64,000 nucleotides of DNA from Haloferax marisrubri (GCF_001469875.2 NZ_LOPW02000010.1:465665-529664), one strand, 5' to 3'; shown: positions 33,811 to 43,277, numbered from the stretch's first letter. Numbers and translations are program-made. Notes: generated by a model not told the origin, from the letters alone.

Positions 33811-34969
33811 CGTTTATGAGGTTCTCCAGATTCGAATCGCTCTCTTGACGGATCTCTTCGATGTTATCCTGCGCTTCGATGGCGACCTGCTGTAGCTCCT
33901 TGATGCGCGGGACGTTCGTCACGCCCGACAGGAGGATGACACTCGCCACCTTCCCCGCGCCCGGAATCGGGTAGTCGCCGCCGCGAACTTCCATGGAACC
34001 GGTCTGCTCCTCGATCCATTTCCGCCCGCGCTCTATGCCTTTCCGGTTCAGATGCTCCGGCGGACCAGCGAGGACGAGCAGCGCGCGCTCCGCGCCTTCG
34101 ATCTCACACGGGAGCGTGAGTCGACCGAGCGCGGCCTTGCGGACGAGGCTCGTGATTCGGTTGGTCGTGTGTGCGGTGTCGAGGTTGTCGTCGGGTTCGT
34201 CGCCGCCTGTCAGCCGGGACAGGAGGCCACCGCCGCCCTTGTTCTTCCGCGGTTCGACGCCCTCGGAAGCGTAGCCGACGGTCGAGACGCCGCCGCCGGC
34301 GAGCGTGTTGATAATCTCCGACGAGTCGACGACGGACTCCGCGACTTCCTGTCCGTCTTGGACTTCGCCGGCGCCGAAGAGCACGCCGAATCGGTTGACG
34401 ATTTCTTCGTTAATCTCATCGTAGCCCCCCTGTACCGATTCGCCGGTCTTCCGCCAGGCGTCGTTGTCGAACACGAGGAGGTTGTCGACCTCGCGGACGA
34501 ACGTCTGGAAGGAGCGCGCGGCGTTGAGCGTGTAGATGCCACCCTCGTCGGAGCCCGGCAGGATGCCGAGTCCGTAGACGGGTTCGGTGTAGATGCGCTT
34601 GAGGTGTTTCGCGAGGACCGGCGCGCCGCCGGAGCCGGTGCCGCCACCGAGCCCGGACACGACGAGGAAGGCGTCGACTTCGTGGACGGGGATGCTGTCG
34701 ATGGCACCCTGCACCTCGTCGATGTCCTCCTCGGCGATTTCGGCACCGAGTTCGTTGTCCGCACCGACGCCGTGTCCCTTCACGCGGGACTGGCCGATGA
34801 GGACGCGCTGGTCCTTCGGGATGTTCTTCAGTCCGAGCAAGTCAGCTTTCGCGGAGTTCACCGCGACCGCAGCGCGGACGATTCCGGCGTTGCGTTCCCG
34901 GTCGTACTCGACAAACTTGTCGACTACTTTTCCCCCGGCTTGCCCGAATCCGATCATTGCGAGCTTCAT
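33779..34969 (-). CDS. cetZ1: Tubulin-like cell-shape protein CetZ1
   Basis: 396 residues. The N-terminus MKLAMIGFGQAGGKVVDKF and the GTPase T4 loop GLGGGTGSGG (about 104-113) identify the FtsZ/tubulin superfamily; the downstream NAARSFQTFV and the long C-terminal acidic tail (NDDEDELESLF) are CetZ features. CetZ1 (H. volcanii HVO_2204 as recalled) is needed for rod shape and motility and forms GTP-dependent filaments under the membrane. A TATA-like CGCTTATG (about 35015, minus) and a GAGGGGAC ribosome-binding sequence precede the ATG. It is 25 kb from rdfA. Confidence 0.95.
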   Translation of the reverse strand: MKLAMIGFGQAGGKVVDKFVEYDRERNAGIVRAAVAVNSAKADLLGLKNIPKDQRVLIGQSRVKGHGVGADNELGAEIAEEDIDEVQGAIDSIPVHEVDAFLVVSGLGGGTGSGGAPVLAKHLKRIYTEPVYGLGILPGSDEGGIYTLNAARSFQTFVREVDNLLVFDNDAWRKTGESVQGGYDEINEEIVNRFGVLFGAGEVQDGQEVAESVVDSSEIINTLAGGGVSTVGYASEGVEPRKNKGGGGLLSRLTGGDEPDDNLDTAHTTNRITSLVRKAALGRLTLPCEIEGAERALLVLAGPPEHLNRKGIERGRKWIEEQTGSMEVRGGDYPIPGAGKVASVILLSGVTNVPRIKELQQVAIEAQDNIEEIRQESDSNLENLINDDEDELESLF

Positions 34970-35180
34970 AGGTTCGGTCCCCTCGCCATTGGGTGAATGG
35001 CAGTACGAACGCGGACATAAGCGTTGTGATGGGGAAGTGTATACCCAGCGTCAGATTATCGGCGAAAAACGGTGACTCGAAACCGGTGTTAATCGGCCAT
35101 TATCCCGTGAGAACGGCTAATACCGGTGAAATGAGCCGGGTTTCACGACTGCTTAACGGCACCCAAAGGTTGGATGTTCG

Positions 35181-36086
35181 TCAGTTTCGCTCGGCGAGGT
35201 ACGTCCCGAGCGTCTTCATCGACGAGGTGTCGACGCCGAAGACGCCCACGTCGTTCCGGTCGGTCGTGTTGTCGAACTGGAGCGAGCGGTACTGGTCTTT
35301 CCCCATCGGGAAGCCGGGGACCGCGCCGAGAACCGTCAGTCCGACGCCCGCGAGCCCCATCGGGAGCGGGACGATGGTGATGGACTTGTTCTCGGCGTCG
35401 TACACCATCTCCGTGATTTCGCGGAGCGTGAGCTTTTCCGGCCCGCCGATGTGGTAGGTCTCGCCGACGTGTTCGTCGCCCTCGACGCCGTCCGCGAGCA
35501 TCGGCACGAGGTCGCCGACCCAGATGGGTTGGAACCGCGTCTCCCCGTTGCCGGGAAGCGGGTACAGCGGCACGCCGGGCGCGAACATCCCCTTGAGTCG
35601 CTTCGTGAAGGAGACGAACTCGCCGCCGTCGCCGAAGACGACCGAGGGACGGAAGATGACCCAGTCGAGGCCCGACGACTTGACCGCCTGCTCGGCTTTC
35701 CCCTTCGAGCGGATGTAGGCGGTGTCGCCGTCGGTGTCGGCTCCGAGCGCGCTCATCTGGACGAGTCGGGGCACGTCGTTGGCCTCGGCGGCCTTCACGA
35801 CGTTTTCGGTCCCCTGCCAGTGGACGATGTCGTGCATCCGGTTGCCGCCGTTCGGTTCGAACAGCGGCGAGAGCGCGACGAGGTTCACGACCGCGTCTTT
35901 CCCCTCGAACGCGCCCGCGATGGAGTCGTAGTCCGTCACGTCTCCCATCGCCTTCTCGACGCCGTCGGGGAGGTCCTCGCTGTTCGGACTCCGCGACATC
36001 GCGGTCACGCTGTGTCCCCGCGACTGCAGTTCGCGGCAGAGATGGCTCCCGATGAATCCGCTTCCGCCGACGACAAGGACTTTCAT
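35181..36086 (-). CDS. NAD(P)-binding oxidoreductase, complex I NDUFA9-like
   Basis: 301 residues. An extended short-chain dehydrogenase with VGGSGFIGSHLCRELQSRG (about 6-24) as dinucleotide loop, LSPLFEPNGG and YIRSKGKAEQAVKSSGLDW (Tyr...Lys-like pair) and a C-terminal substrate part. It belongs to the NDUFA9/NAD-epimerase-like group, whose members in archaea are not shown to be part of complex I. It is cytoplasmic with no membrane helix except a weak hydrophobic stretch near 235-255. It is leftward and separate from cetZ1 (211 bp). Confidence 0.88.
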   Translation of the reverse strand: MKVLVVGGSGFIGSHLCRELQSRGHSVTAMSRSPNSEDLPDGVEKAMGDVTDYDSIAGAFEGKDAVVNLVALSPLFEPNGGNRMHDIVHWQGTENVVKAAEANDVPRLVQMSALGADTDGDTAYIRSKGKAEQAVKSSGLDWVIFRPSVVFGDGGEFVSFTKRLKGMFAPGVPLYPLPGNGETRFQPIWVGDLVPMLADGVEGDEHVGETYHIGGPEKLTLREITEMVYDAENKSITIVPLPMGLAGVGLTVLGAVPGFPMGKDQYRSLQFDNTTDRNDVGVFGVDTSSMKTLGTYLAERN

Positions 36087-36232
36087 GCCGTAATATTCGG
36101 CGGAATGAGGGTAAAGCTAACGGGGGATAGGGGTCGATTTCGCCGGGGAACACCCCGATGGGAACGACGCTCTCCCGGGCGGACACGTCCGGTCGCGGGC
36201 CCGGCGGTCGCCCGCGAGTGGCGCGGGCGTAC

Positions 36233-36478
36233 TCAGAACAGAATCGAGGGCGCGACCGACCCGTCGGTGCGTTTCACCATCCGACCGATTCGGTCGTAGA
36301 CGACGAGCTCTTCGGCCGCCTCGGGGCACTCGTCGGGCGCGTCGCTCGGGTGGTCGACCTCGGACTGCTTCGTCGCGAACGACGCGTCGGCCGGCGAAAC
36401 GCGCTCGTCGAAGCGGACGACGCTGTACTGCTTTTCGCTCGGAAGGAGGTCGTCCCACCGCTCGCAGGTGGGAGGCAC
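36233..36478 (-). CDS. Small acidic hypothetical protein (81 residues)
   Basis: A GTG at 36478 opens 81 residues (PPTCERWDDLLPSEKQYSVV near the start). A positive-looking pattern is ELVVYDRIGRMVKRTDGSVA near the end, suggestive of a beta hairpin. The composition and third-codon GC fit real genes. It is divergent from tmk (86 bp). The family is unknown, and automatic gene callers may disagree on it. Confidence 0.6.
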   Translation of the reverse strand: MPPTCERWDDLLPSEKQYSVVRFDERVSPADASFATKQSEVDHPSDAPDECPEAAEELVVYDRIGRMVKRTDGSVAPSILF

Positions 36479-36563
36479 TACTACACGTATCGGTTTGCGT
36501 TGACATTATCATTGCGGCGGCTCGCTTCGGCGCGCTTTTTCCGGAGCGCCGAGTTGGTAGGGT

Positions 36564-37157
36564 ATGCTCGTCACGCTCGAAGGGCTCGACGGGAGCGGGA
36601 AGACGACCGTCTGGGAGGCGCTCCACGACGCGTACCCCGACGCCGTCTTCACGCGCGAGCCCACGTCGGACTCGTGGTACGGAGAGGCAGTCAACCGCGC
36701 CATCGCCGACGACGACGCCGACCCGCTCGCCACGCTGTTCCTCTTTACCGCCGACCACGCCGACCACCTCTCGCGGGTCGTCCGGCCCGCCCTCGCCGAC
36801 GGCGACCTCGTCATCTCCGACCGCTACTCCGACTCGCGGTACGCCTATCAGGCCGCCTCGCTCCGCGACAGCGACCTCCGCCGCCCGATGGAGTACATCA
36901 GGGGCATCCACACGGCCTTCACCCGTCCGCCGGACAAGACCATCTACCTCGACGTGGACCCCGAGACGGCCGCCGCGCGCAGCGGGGCGACGAACAAGTT
37001 CGAACAGGCGGCGTACCTCGCGGACGTGCGCGCCAACTACGAGCGGCTCATGGAAGCCGAACCGGAGCGGTTCGTCCGCATCGACGCGACGCAGTCGCCG
37101 GAGGACGTGCTCGACGCGGTCGAGGCGGCGCTCGAAGAGATTCTCGCGGAACGCTAA
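36564..37157 (+). CDS. tmk: Thymidylate kinase
   Basis: 197 residues. P-loop GLDGSGKTT (about 7-15), the DR-Y motif [12 protein letters not shown], and [15 protein letters not shown] resembling the LID region. It phosphorylates dTMP to dTDP with ATP. Length is normal. It is monocistronic, divergent from the small gene before it and convergent with the membrane gene after it. Confidence 0.95.
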   Translation: MLVTLEGLDGSGKTTVWEALHDAYPDAVFTREPTSDSWYGEAVNRAIADDDADPLATLFLFTADHADHLSRVVRPALADGDLVISDRYSDSRYAYQAASLRDSDLRRPMEYIRGIHTAFTRPPDKTIYLDVDPETAAARSGATNKFEQAAYLADVRANYERLMEAEPERFVRIDATQSPEDVLDAVEAALEEILAER

Positions 37158-37176
37158 CCGCCGGCCGACTCGCGGC

Positions 37177-37497
37177 TCACCGCGAGTTCGGGAGGTTCTC
37201 GTACTCCTCCGGCGGCGGGACGTAGAGCGTGTCGATAGTGAACCCGAGCGCGAGCGGCATCCCTATCATCACGCCGATGGCGGCCGTGGGACTGCCGAGG
37301 TTCACGCCGATGCTGAAGACGCCGGAGAACACCAGCGTCGAGACGAACAGCACGAGCGGAATGAGAAACAGGGCGTACAGGATGTACCCCCACTGCGTCT
37401 TCAACCGCAGGCGGAAAAAGCGGGTCATGACCGCCGCGATGAGCGTGTGGAGGACGATGACCGCGCCCATGAGCACGAGGTTGATCACCGAGACCAT
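37177..37497 (-). CDS. Small three-helix membrane protein
   Basis: 106 residues with three hydrophobic segments (about 3-25, 38-63 and 69-90), a basic cytoplasmic loop (RFFRLRLKTQW) and a polar C-terminus (YVPPPEEYENLPNSR). No motif with known function. It is convergent with tmk, with 19 bp between the stops, and divergent from the E1 alpha gene. A conserved haloarchaeal membrane protein by appearance; the family is not recognised. Confidence 0.75.
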   Translation of the reverse strand: MVSVINLVLMGAVIVLHTLIAAVMTRFFRLRLKTQWGYILYALFLIPLVLFVSTLVFSGVFSIGVNLGSPTAAIGVMIGMPLALGFTIDTLYVPPPEEYENLPNSR

Positions 37498-37637
37498 AGC
37501 CGACCTAGGGAGGCGGTGGTCTTTGGCCTGTCGCTCTCGGCGACCCGCTCGTCCCGCGCCGCCGTCGGTCGAACCGCCCGCCGGGAGCGACCCCGCAGAC
37601 GGGTGACGTTTATCACGAAGGACCGTGACTCACCGCC

Positions 37638-38684
37638 ATGCACCGACTCATCGCAGAGCGCGGGCTGGACGACACGGAGTTCACCGCAGACGACGCCCGC
37701 GCCGCCCTCCGCGACATGATTCGAGCGCGACGGTTCGACGAGCGCGCACTCGCCCTCCAGCGACGCGGCTGGATGAGCGGCTATCCGCCCTTCCGCGGAC
37801 AGGAGGCCTCCCAAATCGGGGCCGCCCACGCCATGCGCGACGACGACGTGTTGCTGCCGACCTATCGGTCGAACGCCCTCCAACTCGCCCGCGGCGTGCC
37901 GCCGAGCGACATCCTCCTCTTCCGGCGCGGCCACGCCGAGTACGACTCCGACCACGACGTGCCGGTGTTCCCGCAGGCGGTCCCCATCGGAAGTCAGATT
38001 CCTCACGCGGCCGGCGTCGGTATGGCCGCGAACTACCGCGGCGACGACCACGCGGCGCTGGTCTGCTTCGGCGACGGCGCGACCTCCGAAGGGGACTTCC
38101 ACGAGGGGCTGAACTTCGCGGGCGTCTTCGACGCGCCGGTCGTCTTCTTCTGCGAGAACAACGGCTGGGCGATTTCGCTCCCCCGCGAGCGCCAGACAGC
38201 CAGCGAGTCCATCGCGGCGAAGGCAGACGCCTACGGGATGGACGGCATGCAGGTCGATGGCAACGACCCGCTGGCGGTCAGGGAGGTCGTCGAGCGCGGC
38301 TTCGAGAAGGCGCGCGCCGGAGAGCCGGTGCTCATCGAGAGTCTCACCTACCGACAGGGCCCGCACACGACCGCCGACGACCCCTCGCGCTACCGCGACG
38401 ACGACCCGGAACTCCCCGACTGGCGGACGCGCGACCCGCTCGACCGCTTCGAGTCGTTCTGCCGCGAGCAGGAGGTCGTCGACGACGCGGCGCTCGACGC
38501 CATGCGCGACGACGCGGACGAGGAACTGCGCGAGGCCGTCGAGCGCGCGGAGGCGACGCCTGCACCGGGAACCGACGAACTGTTCGACAACGTCTACGAG
38601 GAACTGCCGCCGGAACTCGCCCGCCAGCGCGGGGAACACGTCGCGTTCGTCGAGCGAAACGGGCCGTTCGACATCGAGCGCTGA
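37638..38684 (+). CDS. oadhA: 2-oxoacid (pyruvate-type) dehydrogenase E1 component, alpha subunit
   Basis: 348 residues. The thiamine diphosphate motif GDGATSEGDFHEGLNFAGV...FFCENN (about 156-184) is clear, with RQGPHTTADDPSRYR as the phosphorylation-loop region. Such E1 alpha subunits decarboxylate pyruvate or branched-chain 2-oxoacids in complex with E1 beta, E2 and E3. No beta subunit or E2 gene is adjacent, so this is an orphan alpha subunit. I recall this as oadhA3 (HVO_2209) in H. volcanii; activity of such paralogues is largely unverified there. It is a single gene. Confidence 0.88.
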   Translation: MHRLIAERGLDDTEFTADDARAALRDMIRARRFDERALALQRRGWMSGYPPFRGQEASQIGAAHAMRDDDVLLPTYRSNALQLARGVPPSDILLFRRGHAEYDSDHDVPVFPQAVPIGSQIPHAAGVGMAANYRGDDHAALVCFGDGATSEGDFHEGLNFAGVFDAPVVFFCENNGWAISLPRERQTASESIAAKADAYGMDGMQVDGNDPLAVREVVERGFEKARAGEPVLIESLTYRQGPHTTADDPSRYRDDDPELPDWRTRDPLDRFESFCREQEVVDDAALDAMRDDADEELREAVERAEATPAPGTDELFDNVYEELPPELARQRGEHVAFVERNGPFDIER

Positions 38685-38700
38685 GCCGCGGCGGGTCGTC

Positions 38701-38934
38701 TCAGTCGTCCAGCGAGATGTACGTCTTCGTGTCTGCGACGCCCTGTAACCCCTGCACGTGGCTCGACGCGGTCTTCAACACCTCGTAGACCGCGTCGGCA
38801 TCGACCTCCGCGATGATGTCGTACGCGCCCGCGACGATGTGGGCCTCGGTCACCGTCTCGAAGTCGCGGATAGGACCGAGAAGCTGTTCCGACTCACCGG
38901 CTCCGGTCTTCACCATGATGAACGCGTGAACCAT
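38701..38934 (-). CDS. Stand-alone Lrp/AsnC ligand-binding (RAM) domain protein, copy 1
   Basis: 77 residues that make only the Lrp/AsnC C-terminal RAM domain: MVHAFIMVKTGAGESEQLL, AHIVAGAYDIIAEVDADAVY and a final VADTKTYISLDD. There is no helix-turn-helix. Such proteins form dimers and octamers that bind amino acids and modulate full-length Lrp regulators. It is divergent from the TrkA-N gene (108 bp between starts) and paralogous to 39729-39965 beyond it. Confidence 0.9.
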   Translation of the reverse strand: MVHAFIMVKTGAGESEQLLGPIRDFETVTEAHIVAGAYDIIAEVDADAVYEVLKTASSHVQGLQGVADTKTYISLDD

Positions 38935-39042
38935 GCGTGAGATATTCTACCACGGTCGTCAAAAGCCTTGCTTCGACCGAGTGCGGCCCGCTCGCCCGAA
39001 CCGGGGGAAGGTTATTTGCCTCCGCCGACATACCGTCTTATC

Positions 39043-39726
39043 ATGCGGTTCGTTATCATTGGTGCTGGACGGGTTGGGCTGCGCACCGCTCGCGTCCTCC
39101 GCGAGGAGGGTCACGACATCGTCCTGGTGGAGTTGGACCGCGACCGGGTCAAACGGGCCCGCGAGGCAGACTTCGACGTGGTCGAAGGCGACGGCTCCCG
39201 CGAGGAGGTGCTCGTCGATGCAGGTATCGAGGCGGCCGACGCCCTCGGCGCGCTCACCGCCGACCTCAACGTGAACTTCGCGGCCTGCATGATCGGCAAG
39301 CACTTCGGCTGTCGGACGGTGCTTCGGGTCGACGAGGACTACCGCGAGGAGGTGTACCAGAAGTACGCGAAGGAGGTAGACGAAATCGTCTACCCCGAGC
39401 GCCTCGGCGCTATCGGCGCGAAGAACGCGCTGCTCGGCGGGTCTATCCGCGCCATCGCCGACATCGCCCAACACCTGCAGGTCATCCTCGTGACGGTGAC
39501 AGAGGAGTCGCCCATGAACGGCTACAGCATCGAGGAGGTGGCGCTCCCGGCGAACGCCCGCGTCCTCGCGTTCGGGAAGAAGGACGGTCCGATGGGCATC
39601 CCGCTTGCCGACGACTCGCTCGAGACGGGCGACCGCGTGGCCGTCCTCGCGGACTTCGACGTGCTCAACGACGTGCGACAACTGCTCGTCGGCGACGAGG
39701 TCGTCACCGCGGCGGGAGGTGCGTGA
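39043..39726 (+). CDS. TrkA-N domain potassium-channel regulatory protein
   Basis: 227 residues from the ATG at 39043. An N-terminal Rossmann RCK domain (RFVIIGAGRVGLRTARVLREEG, about 2-23, GxGxxG; the acidic VELDRDRVKRA ends strand two) is followed by a TrkA-C-like domain (about 140-227; GYSIEEVALPANARVL). It binds NAD(H) or ATP to gate a potassium transporter. No channel gene is adjacent. It is followed by a RAM-domain gene three bases after its stop, so the two are co-expressed. Confidence 0.92.
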   Translation: MRFVIIGAGRVGLRTARVLREEGHDIVLVELDRDRVKRAREADFDVVEGDGSREEVLVDAGIEAADALGALTADLNVNFAACMIGKHFGCRTVLRVDEDYREEVYQKYAKEVDEIVYPERLGAIGAKNALLGGSIRAIADIAQHLQVILVTVTEESPMNGYSIEEVALPANARVLAFGKKDGPMGIPLADDSLETGDRVAVLADFDVLNDVRQLLVGDEVVTAAGGA

Positions 39727-39728
39727 CG

Positions 39729-39965
39729 ATGGTCTACGCCTACATCATGGTCAAGGCCGCGCCCGTCTCGGACGGTATCGACCAGCTGAAACGGGACCTG
39801 TTGGCCGTCTCGGACGGCATCGTCAGCGCACACATCGTCGCGGGCGACGTGGACTTCATCGTGAAAGTCGAGGTGGCCTCGCCCGCCGACGTGAAGGACA
39901 TCGCGGGCGGCATCCAGTCGGTGTCGGGCATCGAGGACACCCAGACGTACATCGCGATGGACTGA
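39729..39965 (+). CDS. Stand-alone Lrp/AsnC ligand-binding (RAM) domain protein, copy 2
   Basis: 78 residues: MVYAYIMVKAAPVSDGIDQL, then AHIVAGDVDFIVKVEVASPADV and a final IEDTQTYIAMD. It is a paralogue of the RAM protein at 38701-38934. The start is two bases after the TrkA-N stop. The TrkA-N plus RAM pair suggests that an amino acid or similar ligand modulates ion-transport regulation. Confidence 0.9.
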   Translation: MVYAYIMVKAAPVSDGIDQLKRDLLAVSDGIVSAHIVAGDVDFIVKVEVASPADVKDIAGGIQSVSGIEDTQTYIAMD

Positions 39966-40040
39966 CCCCGGACAACGGGGACCAACGGCGACGGCCCGGG
40001 GAGTCGCCCGAACCGCGCTCGAACCGAATACGCTCGTTTT

Positions 40041-40538
40041 TCAGAAGCCCGCGCCGGCGGCGTCCCGCGCGTTCTGGATGAGACTCGTCACCGGTTCGCC
40101 GTAGTCGTAGCCGGGGATGATGCCCTCGACGAACGTGCCTTCGACGTAGTCGATGACCGCGCCGGCGTCGTCGACGCCGCGGCGCTCGTTGATGTCGGCG
40201 AAGCTCGCCCGAACGACCGCCTCGTCGCCCGCGCGCGTCACGTCGGGGTCGAGGTCGTGGTCGCCGGCGACGACGCCGTTTACGTCTTCGAGGCGGAGTT
40301 CGAACGTCTCGTACCAGCCGTCTTCGACCACGGGGGCCACGTCGTCGGCGACCGCAGACAGCATCGGGACGCGGACCTCCACGCCGAACTCGACGTGGCC
40401 GCTCTCCTGCGCCGCGACGCTGACGGTGCCGTCGAACGGCGTCGTCACGGACTCGAAGGTGCGGTCGTCGATCGGTTCGAACGACCCGTGGTCGCCGAAC
40501 GCGCGGCGGACCCGACCGGGGATGTCGTCTTCGCTCAT
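40041..40538 (-). CDS. DUF5813 family protein
   Basis: 165 residues from the ATG at 40538 (MSEDDIPGRV); the longer frame upstream is arginine-rich and not in keeping. It starts with a charged helix RVRRAFGDHGSFEPIDDRTFE, then a beta-rich core VTTPFDGTVSVAAQESGH, and ends DYVEGTFVEGIIPGYDYGEP. It resembles the haloarchaeal DUF5813 family of unknown function. Cytoplasmic, single gene. The region upstream (40539-40907) has no other gene apart from a candidate RNA. Confidence 0.82.
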   Translation of the reverse strand: MSEDDIPGRVRRAFGDHGSFEPIDDRTFESVTTPFDGTVSVAAQESGHVEFGVEVRVPMLSAVADDVAPVVEDGWYETFELRLEDVNGVVAGDHDLDPDVTRAGDEAVVRASFADINERRGVDDAGAVIDYVEGTFVEGIIPGYDYGEPVTSLIQNARDAAGAGF

Positions 40539-40631
40539 GCCCGGACGAAGGTCCCGACGGGAGAAAAGCCCGTTGCGTCGCGAGCGCCCTCGAATCGCCC
40601 GCCTGCGGCGGTTTTGGGCGGATGGCGGCAC

Positions 40632-40640
40632 GTTTAAGTA
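40632..40640 (+). promoter_or_regulatory. TATA box for the candidate ncRNA
   Basis: TTTAAGTAT in a GC-rich stretch, with the first stem of the candidate RNA beginning about 26 nt downstream. Spacing fits an archaeal promoter. Confidence 0.45.
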
Positions 40641-40660
40641 TCTCGCCGCACTCCGTTCAG

Positions 40661-40760
40661 GTGACGCTTCGCTTTGGAGGGCCGAAGCGTCAGCGGGGAC
40701 CAATCTAGGGCGGCATTTGCCGCGCGGGCCGCTCCCGTGCGGCTGCCTATCCCTTTCTCA
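40661..40760 (+). ncRNA. Candidate structured small RNA with three stem-loops
   Basis: No protein frame fits. TGACGCTTCG (40662-40671) pairs perfectly with CGAAGCGTCA (40683-40692) around an 11-nt loop. GCGGC (40710-40714) pairs with GCCGC (40719-40723) around ATTT. GCCGC (40728-40732) pairs with GCGGC (40739-40743). A pyrimidine run CCCTTTCT follows and may end it. The TATA at 40632 gives a start near 40660. I do not recognise the family; it lacks clear box C/D motifs. The 3' end is approximate. The remaining 150 bp to the transducer stop shows nothing I can name. Confidence 0.4.
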
Positions 40761-40907
40761 CGAAACTCACATCGAAGAGCCGCCGGTTTGCGTCCGCGCG
40801 CGCTCGAATCGAACAACCGACCCGAGCGATATCTAAGCAGTAACACTCCGCCAGCGACGCGGCCGCGTCAGTTCTCGTCCGGACCGTCGCCGGCAGGTTC
40901 GCGTTCA

Positions 40908-43277
40908 CTAGACGCCGCGGTCACCAGACTCGGTTCCGTCCCCCGCGGCTTCGTCTCCGCCCGACCCGTCGGTCGCGAGGTCGGCCATCGTCGGCGACGA
41001 AATCGGGTCGGAACCCGTCTCGTCCGCCGTCGCGGTTTCGGTTCTTTCGTCCCCGAGTTCCCCCGCGTCGGCGATGCCGTCGCGCGCACTTTCCTCGCGC
41101 ACCTCGAACCGGTCGGCGAGCGCCCGCAGTTCGTCGGTCGTGGACGACAGTTCCTGCATCTGCCCGGCGACGGTGACCATCGCGTCGTTCTGCTCGTGGG
41201 CCGCGCCGGCCACGTCGGCCGCCTCGGTCCGCGTCTCGTCGGCGATTTCGGCGGCCTCGTCCGCGAGGCGCGCGACCGACTGTGCGGCCGACGCCTGCGA
41301 GGCGGTCGCCTCGTCGATGGCGGCGACGCCGTGGTCGACCTCCGCCAGTCGGTCGACCGCCTCGTCGATGGCCGTGACGCCGGCTTCGACCGTCTCGGAG
41401 CCCCGCGAGACGCGCTCTCGGGCGGCCGTGACCGCATCGACCGTCTCGTCGGCCGTCTCCTCGACGGACTCGATGGACGACGCGATTTCGGTCGTCGCGT
41501 CGGCGGTCTCGCCGGCGAGCGCCTTCACGCTGTCCGCGACGACGGCGAAGCCGGCACCCGCGTCGCCGGCGCGGGCGGCCTCGATAGACGCGTTGAGCGC
41601 GAGCAGGTTCGTCTGGTCGGCGATGTCCTCGATGAGGTCGACAACCTCGCCGATGTCCGCCACCTCGTCGCGGAGCGCTTCGACGCCCTCGGCCGCGGCC
41701 GCGACGCGCTCGTCGATGTTCGCCATCTCGTCGTGGACGGCGGCGCTCGCGTCGCGCCCGGCCTCGCCGCGCTCCGACGCGTCGCCTGCGAGGTCAGCGA
41801 GTTCGTCGGCGGAGGCGGCGACCTCCTCGACGGTCGCCGAGAGGTCCTGCATCTCCGAGGACACCTCGTCGAGGAGCGACGCCTGCTCGGCCGCGCCCTC
41901 GGAGATGTCGGCCGTCGCCAGTTCGACCCGCTCGGAGGCGGCGCTGACCTCCTCGGTGCCGGCGGTGACGCGCTCGCCCGCCGCATCGACTGTCGCCGCG
42001 AACGACGCGACCTGTCCGATGGTCGCTTCGAGGTCGGCGAGCATCGCGTCGATGCCGTCGCCGACCGCCGCCATGGCCTCGTCGTCCGGTTCGACCGACG
42101 TGCGAACCGTCAGGTCGCCCGTCGCCGCGGCGTCCATCGTCTCGCGGTAGTCGTCCGCGGCGCTCGCGAGGTCGCGGCGGGCGTCTTCGGCCGCCTCGAT
42201 ACGGTCGCGCAGACCGTTTCGCATCTCGGCGAACGCCTCGGTCAGCGCCCCGAACTCGTCGACTCTGCGGGTTTCGAGGTCCACGTCGAGGTCCCCGCCG
42301 GCGAGCGCTTCCGCCTTGGCGCGGAGCCGCCGGAGCGACAGCACCGTGTTGCGGCCGATGACGACCCCGACCAGCGCGAGGCCGGCGAGGCCCACGCCGA
42401 TGAGGACGGCGACGTCGCGCTCGACGACCTGCGCGACCGCGTAGGCGTTGTCCTGCGGCGCTTCCACGAGGACCGCCCAGTTCGTCCCCGAGACGGGCGC
42501 GTAGGCGACGACTTCGTCCCCGGCGTTCCCGTCGCCCTCGCGCTCGATGACGCCGGTCTCACCGCCGAGCGCCGCGTCCAGCGCCGGCGTCTCGGCCCCT
42601 TCGCGGTACGTCGTGAGGACGTTCTTGCCGTACTTGTCGAAGGCGATGACGCCCTCTTCGGTCACGACGCGGGTCTGCGAGCCTTCGACCGGTTCGCTCA
42701 GCAGTTCGGCGTGCTTCGTCGCGTCGACGACGACCATCACCGCTCCGTCCCGCCCCTCGACCGGACTGAGGAAGGCGAGGCGCTCGCTCCCGGCGTAGCG
42801 GTACACCTCCGAGATGGCGACGGCGTCGGGGTCGTACATCGTCAGCGACCCGGTCGTCCACGACAGGCCGAGGTCGGAGACCGACTTGGCCTCTATCACG
42901 CCGTTGGTACTGCGGACGATATCGCGGTTCGACGGCTTCACGTAGTGGATGGCCATCACCTCGTCGGGGAGCGTGTCTCTCTCGCGTTCGAGCGTCTCGT
43001 CGATGGTGTCGGGATCGCCCGTCTGGACGGTCTCGTACTCAGAGAGCATCCGGGTGGTCCGGGCGTAGCCGTCCATCCAACTCGACAGTCCCTCGGCCTC
43101 CAGCGCGGCGACCATCTCGAGGTCGCTGTGGGTGTCGGCTCTGACCTCGGACCCGACCATGTCCGAGACGTACAGGCCGAACCCGCCCATCACCGCGGCC
43201 ACGAGGAGAATAACGAACAGAAACTTCCGGAGGTAGCTCCGCCTGAGCACCGCCGGAACCAGCGTGGCGAGCTTCAT
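40908..43277 (-). CDS. Membrane-bound methyl-accepting chemotaxis transducer (Htr)
   Basis: 789 residues from the ATG at 43277 (a TTG at 43292 is less likely). A membrane helix (about 15-40), an extracytoplasmic sensory region of about 255 residues with the dCACHE-like [18 protein letters not shown] and [15 protein letters not shown], a second helix (about 293-315), HAMP (about 316-370), and a long coiled signalling domain. The tip [21 protein letters not shown] (about 552-572) is the canonical CheA/CheW contact. It senses an external small molecule, likely an organic acid or amine by dCACHE precedent. A second transducer is 2.8 kb away. Confidence 0.93.
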   Translation of the reverse strand: MKLATLVPAVLRRSYLRKFLFVILLVAAVMGGFGLYVSDMVGSEVRADTHSDLEMVAALEAEGLSSWMDGYARTTRMLSEYETVQTGDPDTIDETLERERDTLPDEVMAIHYVKPSNRDIVRSTNGVIEAKSVSDLGLSWTTGSLTMYDPDAVAISEVYRYAGSERLAFLSPVEGRDGAVMVVVDATKHAELLSEPVEGSQTRVVTEEGVIAFDKYGKNVLTTYREGAETPALDAALGGETGVIEREGDGNAGDEVVAYAPVSGTNWAVLVEAPQDNAYAVAQVVERDVAVLIGVGLAGLALVGVVIGRNTVLSLRRLRAKAEALAGGDLDVDLETRRVDEFGALTEAFAEMRNGLRDRIEAAEDARRDLASAADDYRETMDAAATGDLTVRTSVEPDDEAMAAVGDGIDAMLADLEATIGQVASFAATVDAAGERVTAGTEEVSAASERVELATADISEGAAEQASLLDEVSSEMQDLSATVEEVAASADELADLAGDASERGEAGRDASAAVHDEMANIDERVAAAAEGVEALRDEVADIGEVVDLIEDIADQTNLLALNASIEAARAGDAGAGFAVVADSVKALAGETADATTEIASSIESVEETADETVDAVTAARERVSRGSETVEAGVTAIDEAVDRLAEVDHGVAAIDEATASQASAAQSVARLADEAAEIADETRTEAADVAGAAHEQNDAMVTVAGQMQELSSTTDELRALADRFEVREESARDGIADAGELGDERTETATADETGSDPISSPTMADLATDGSGGDEAAGDGTESGDRGV

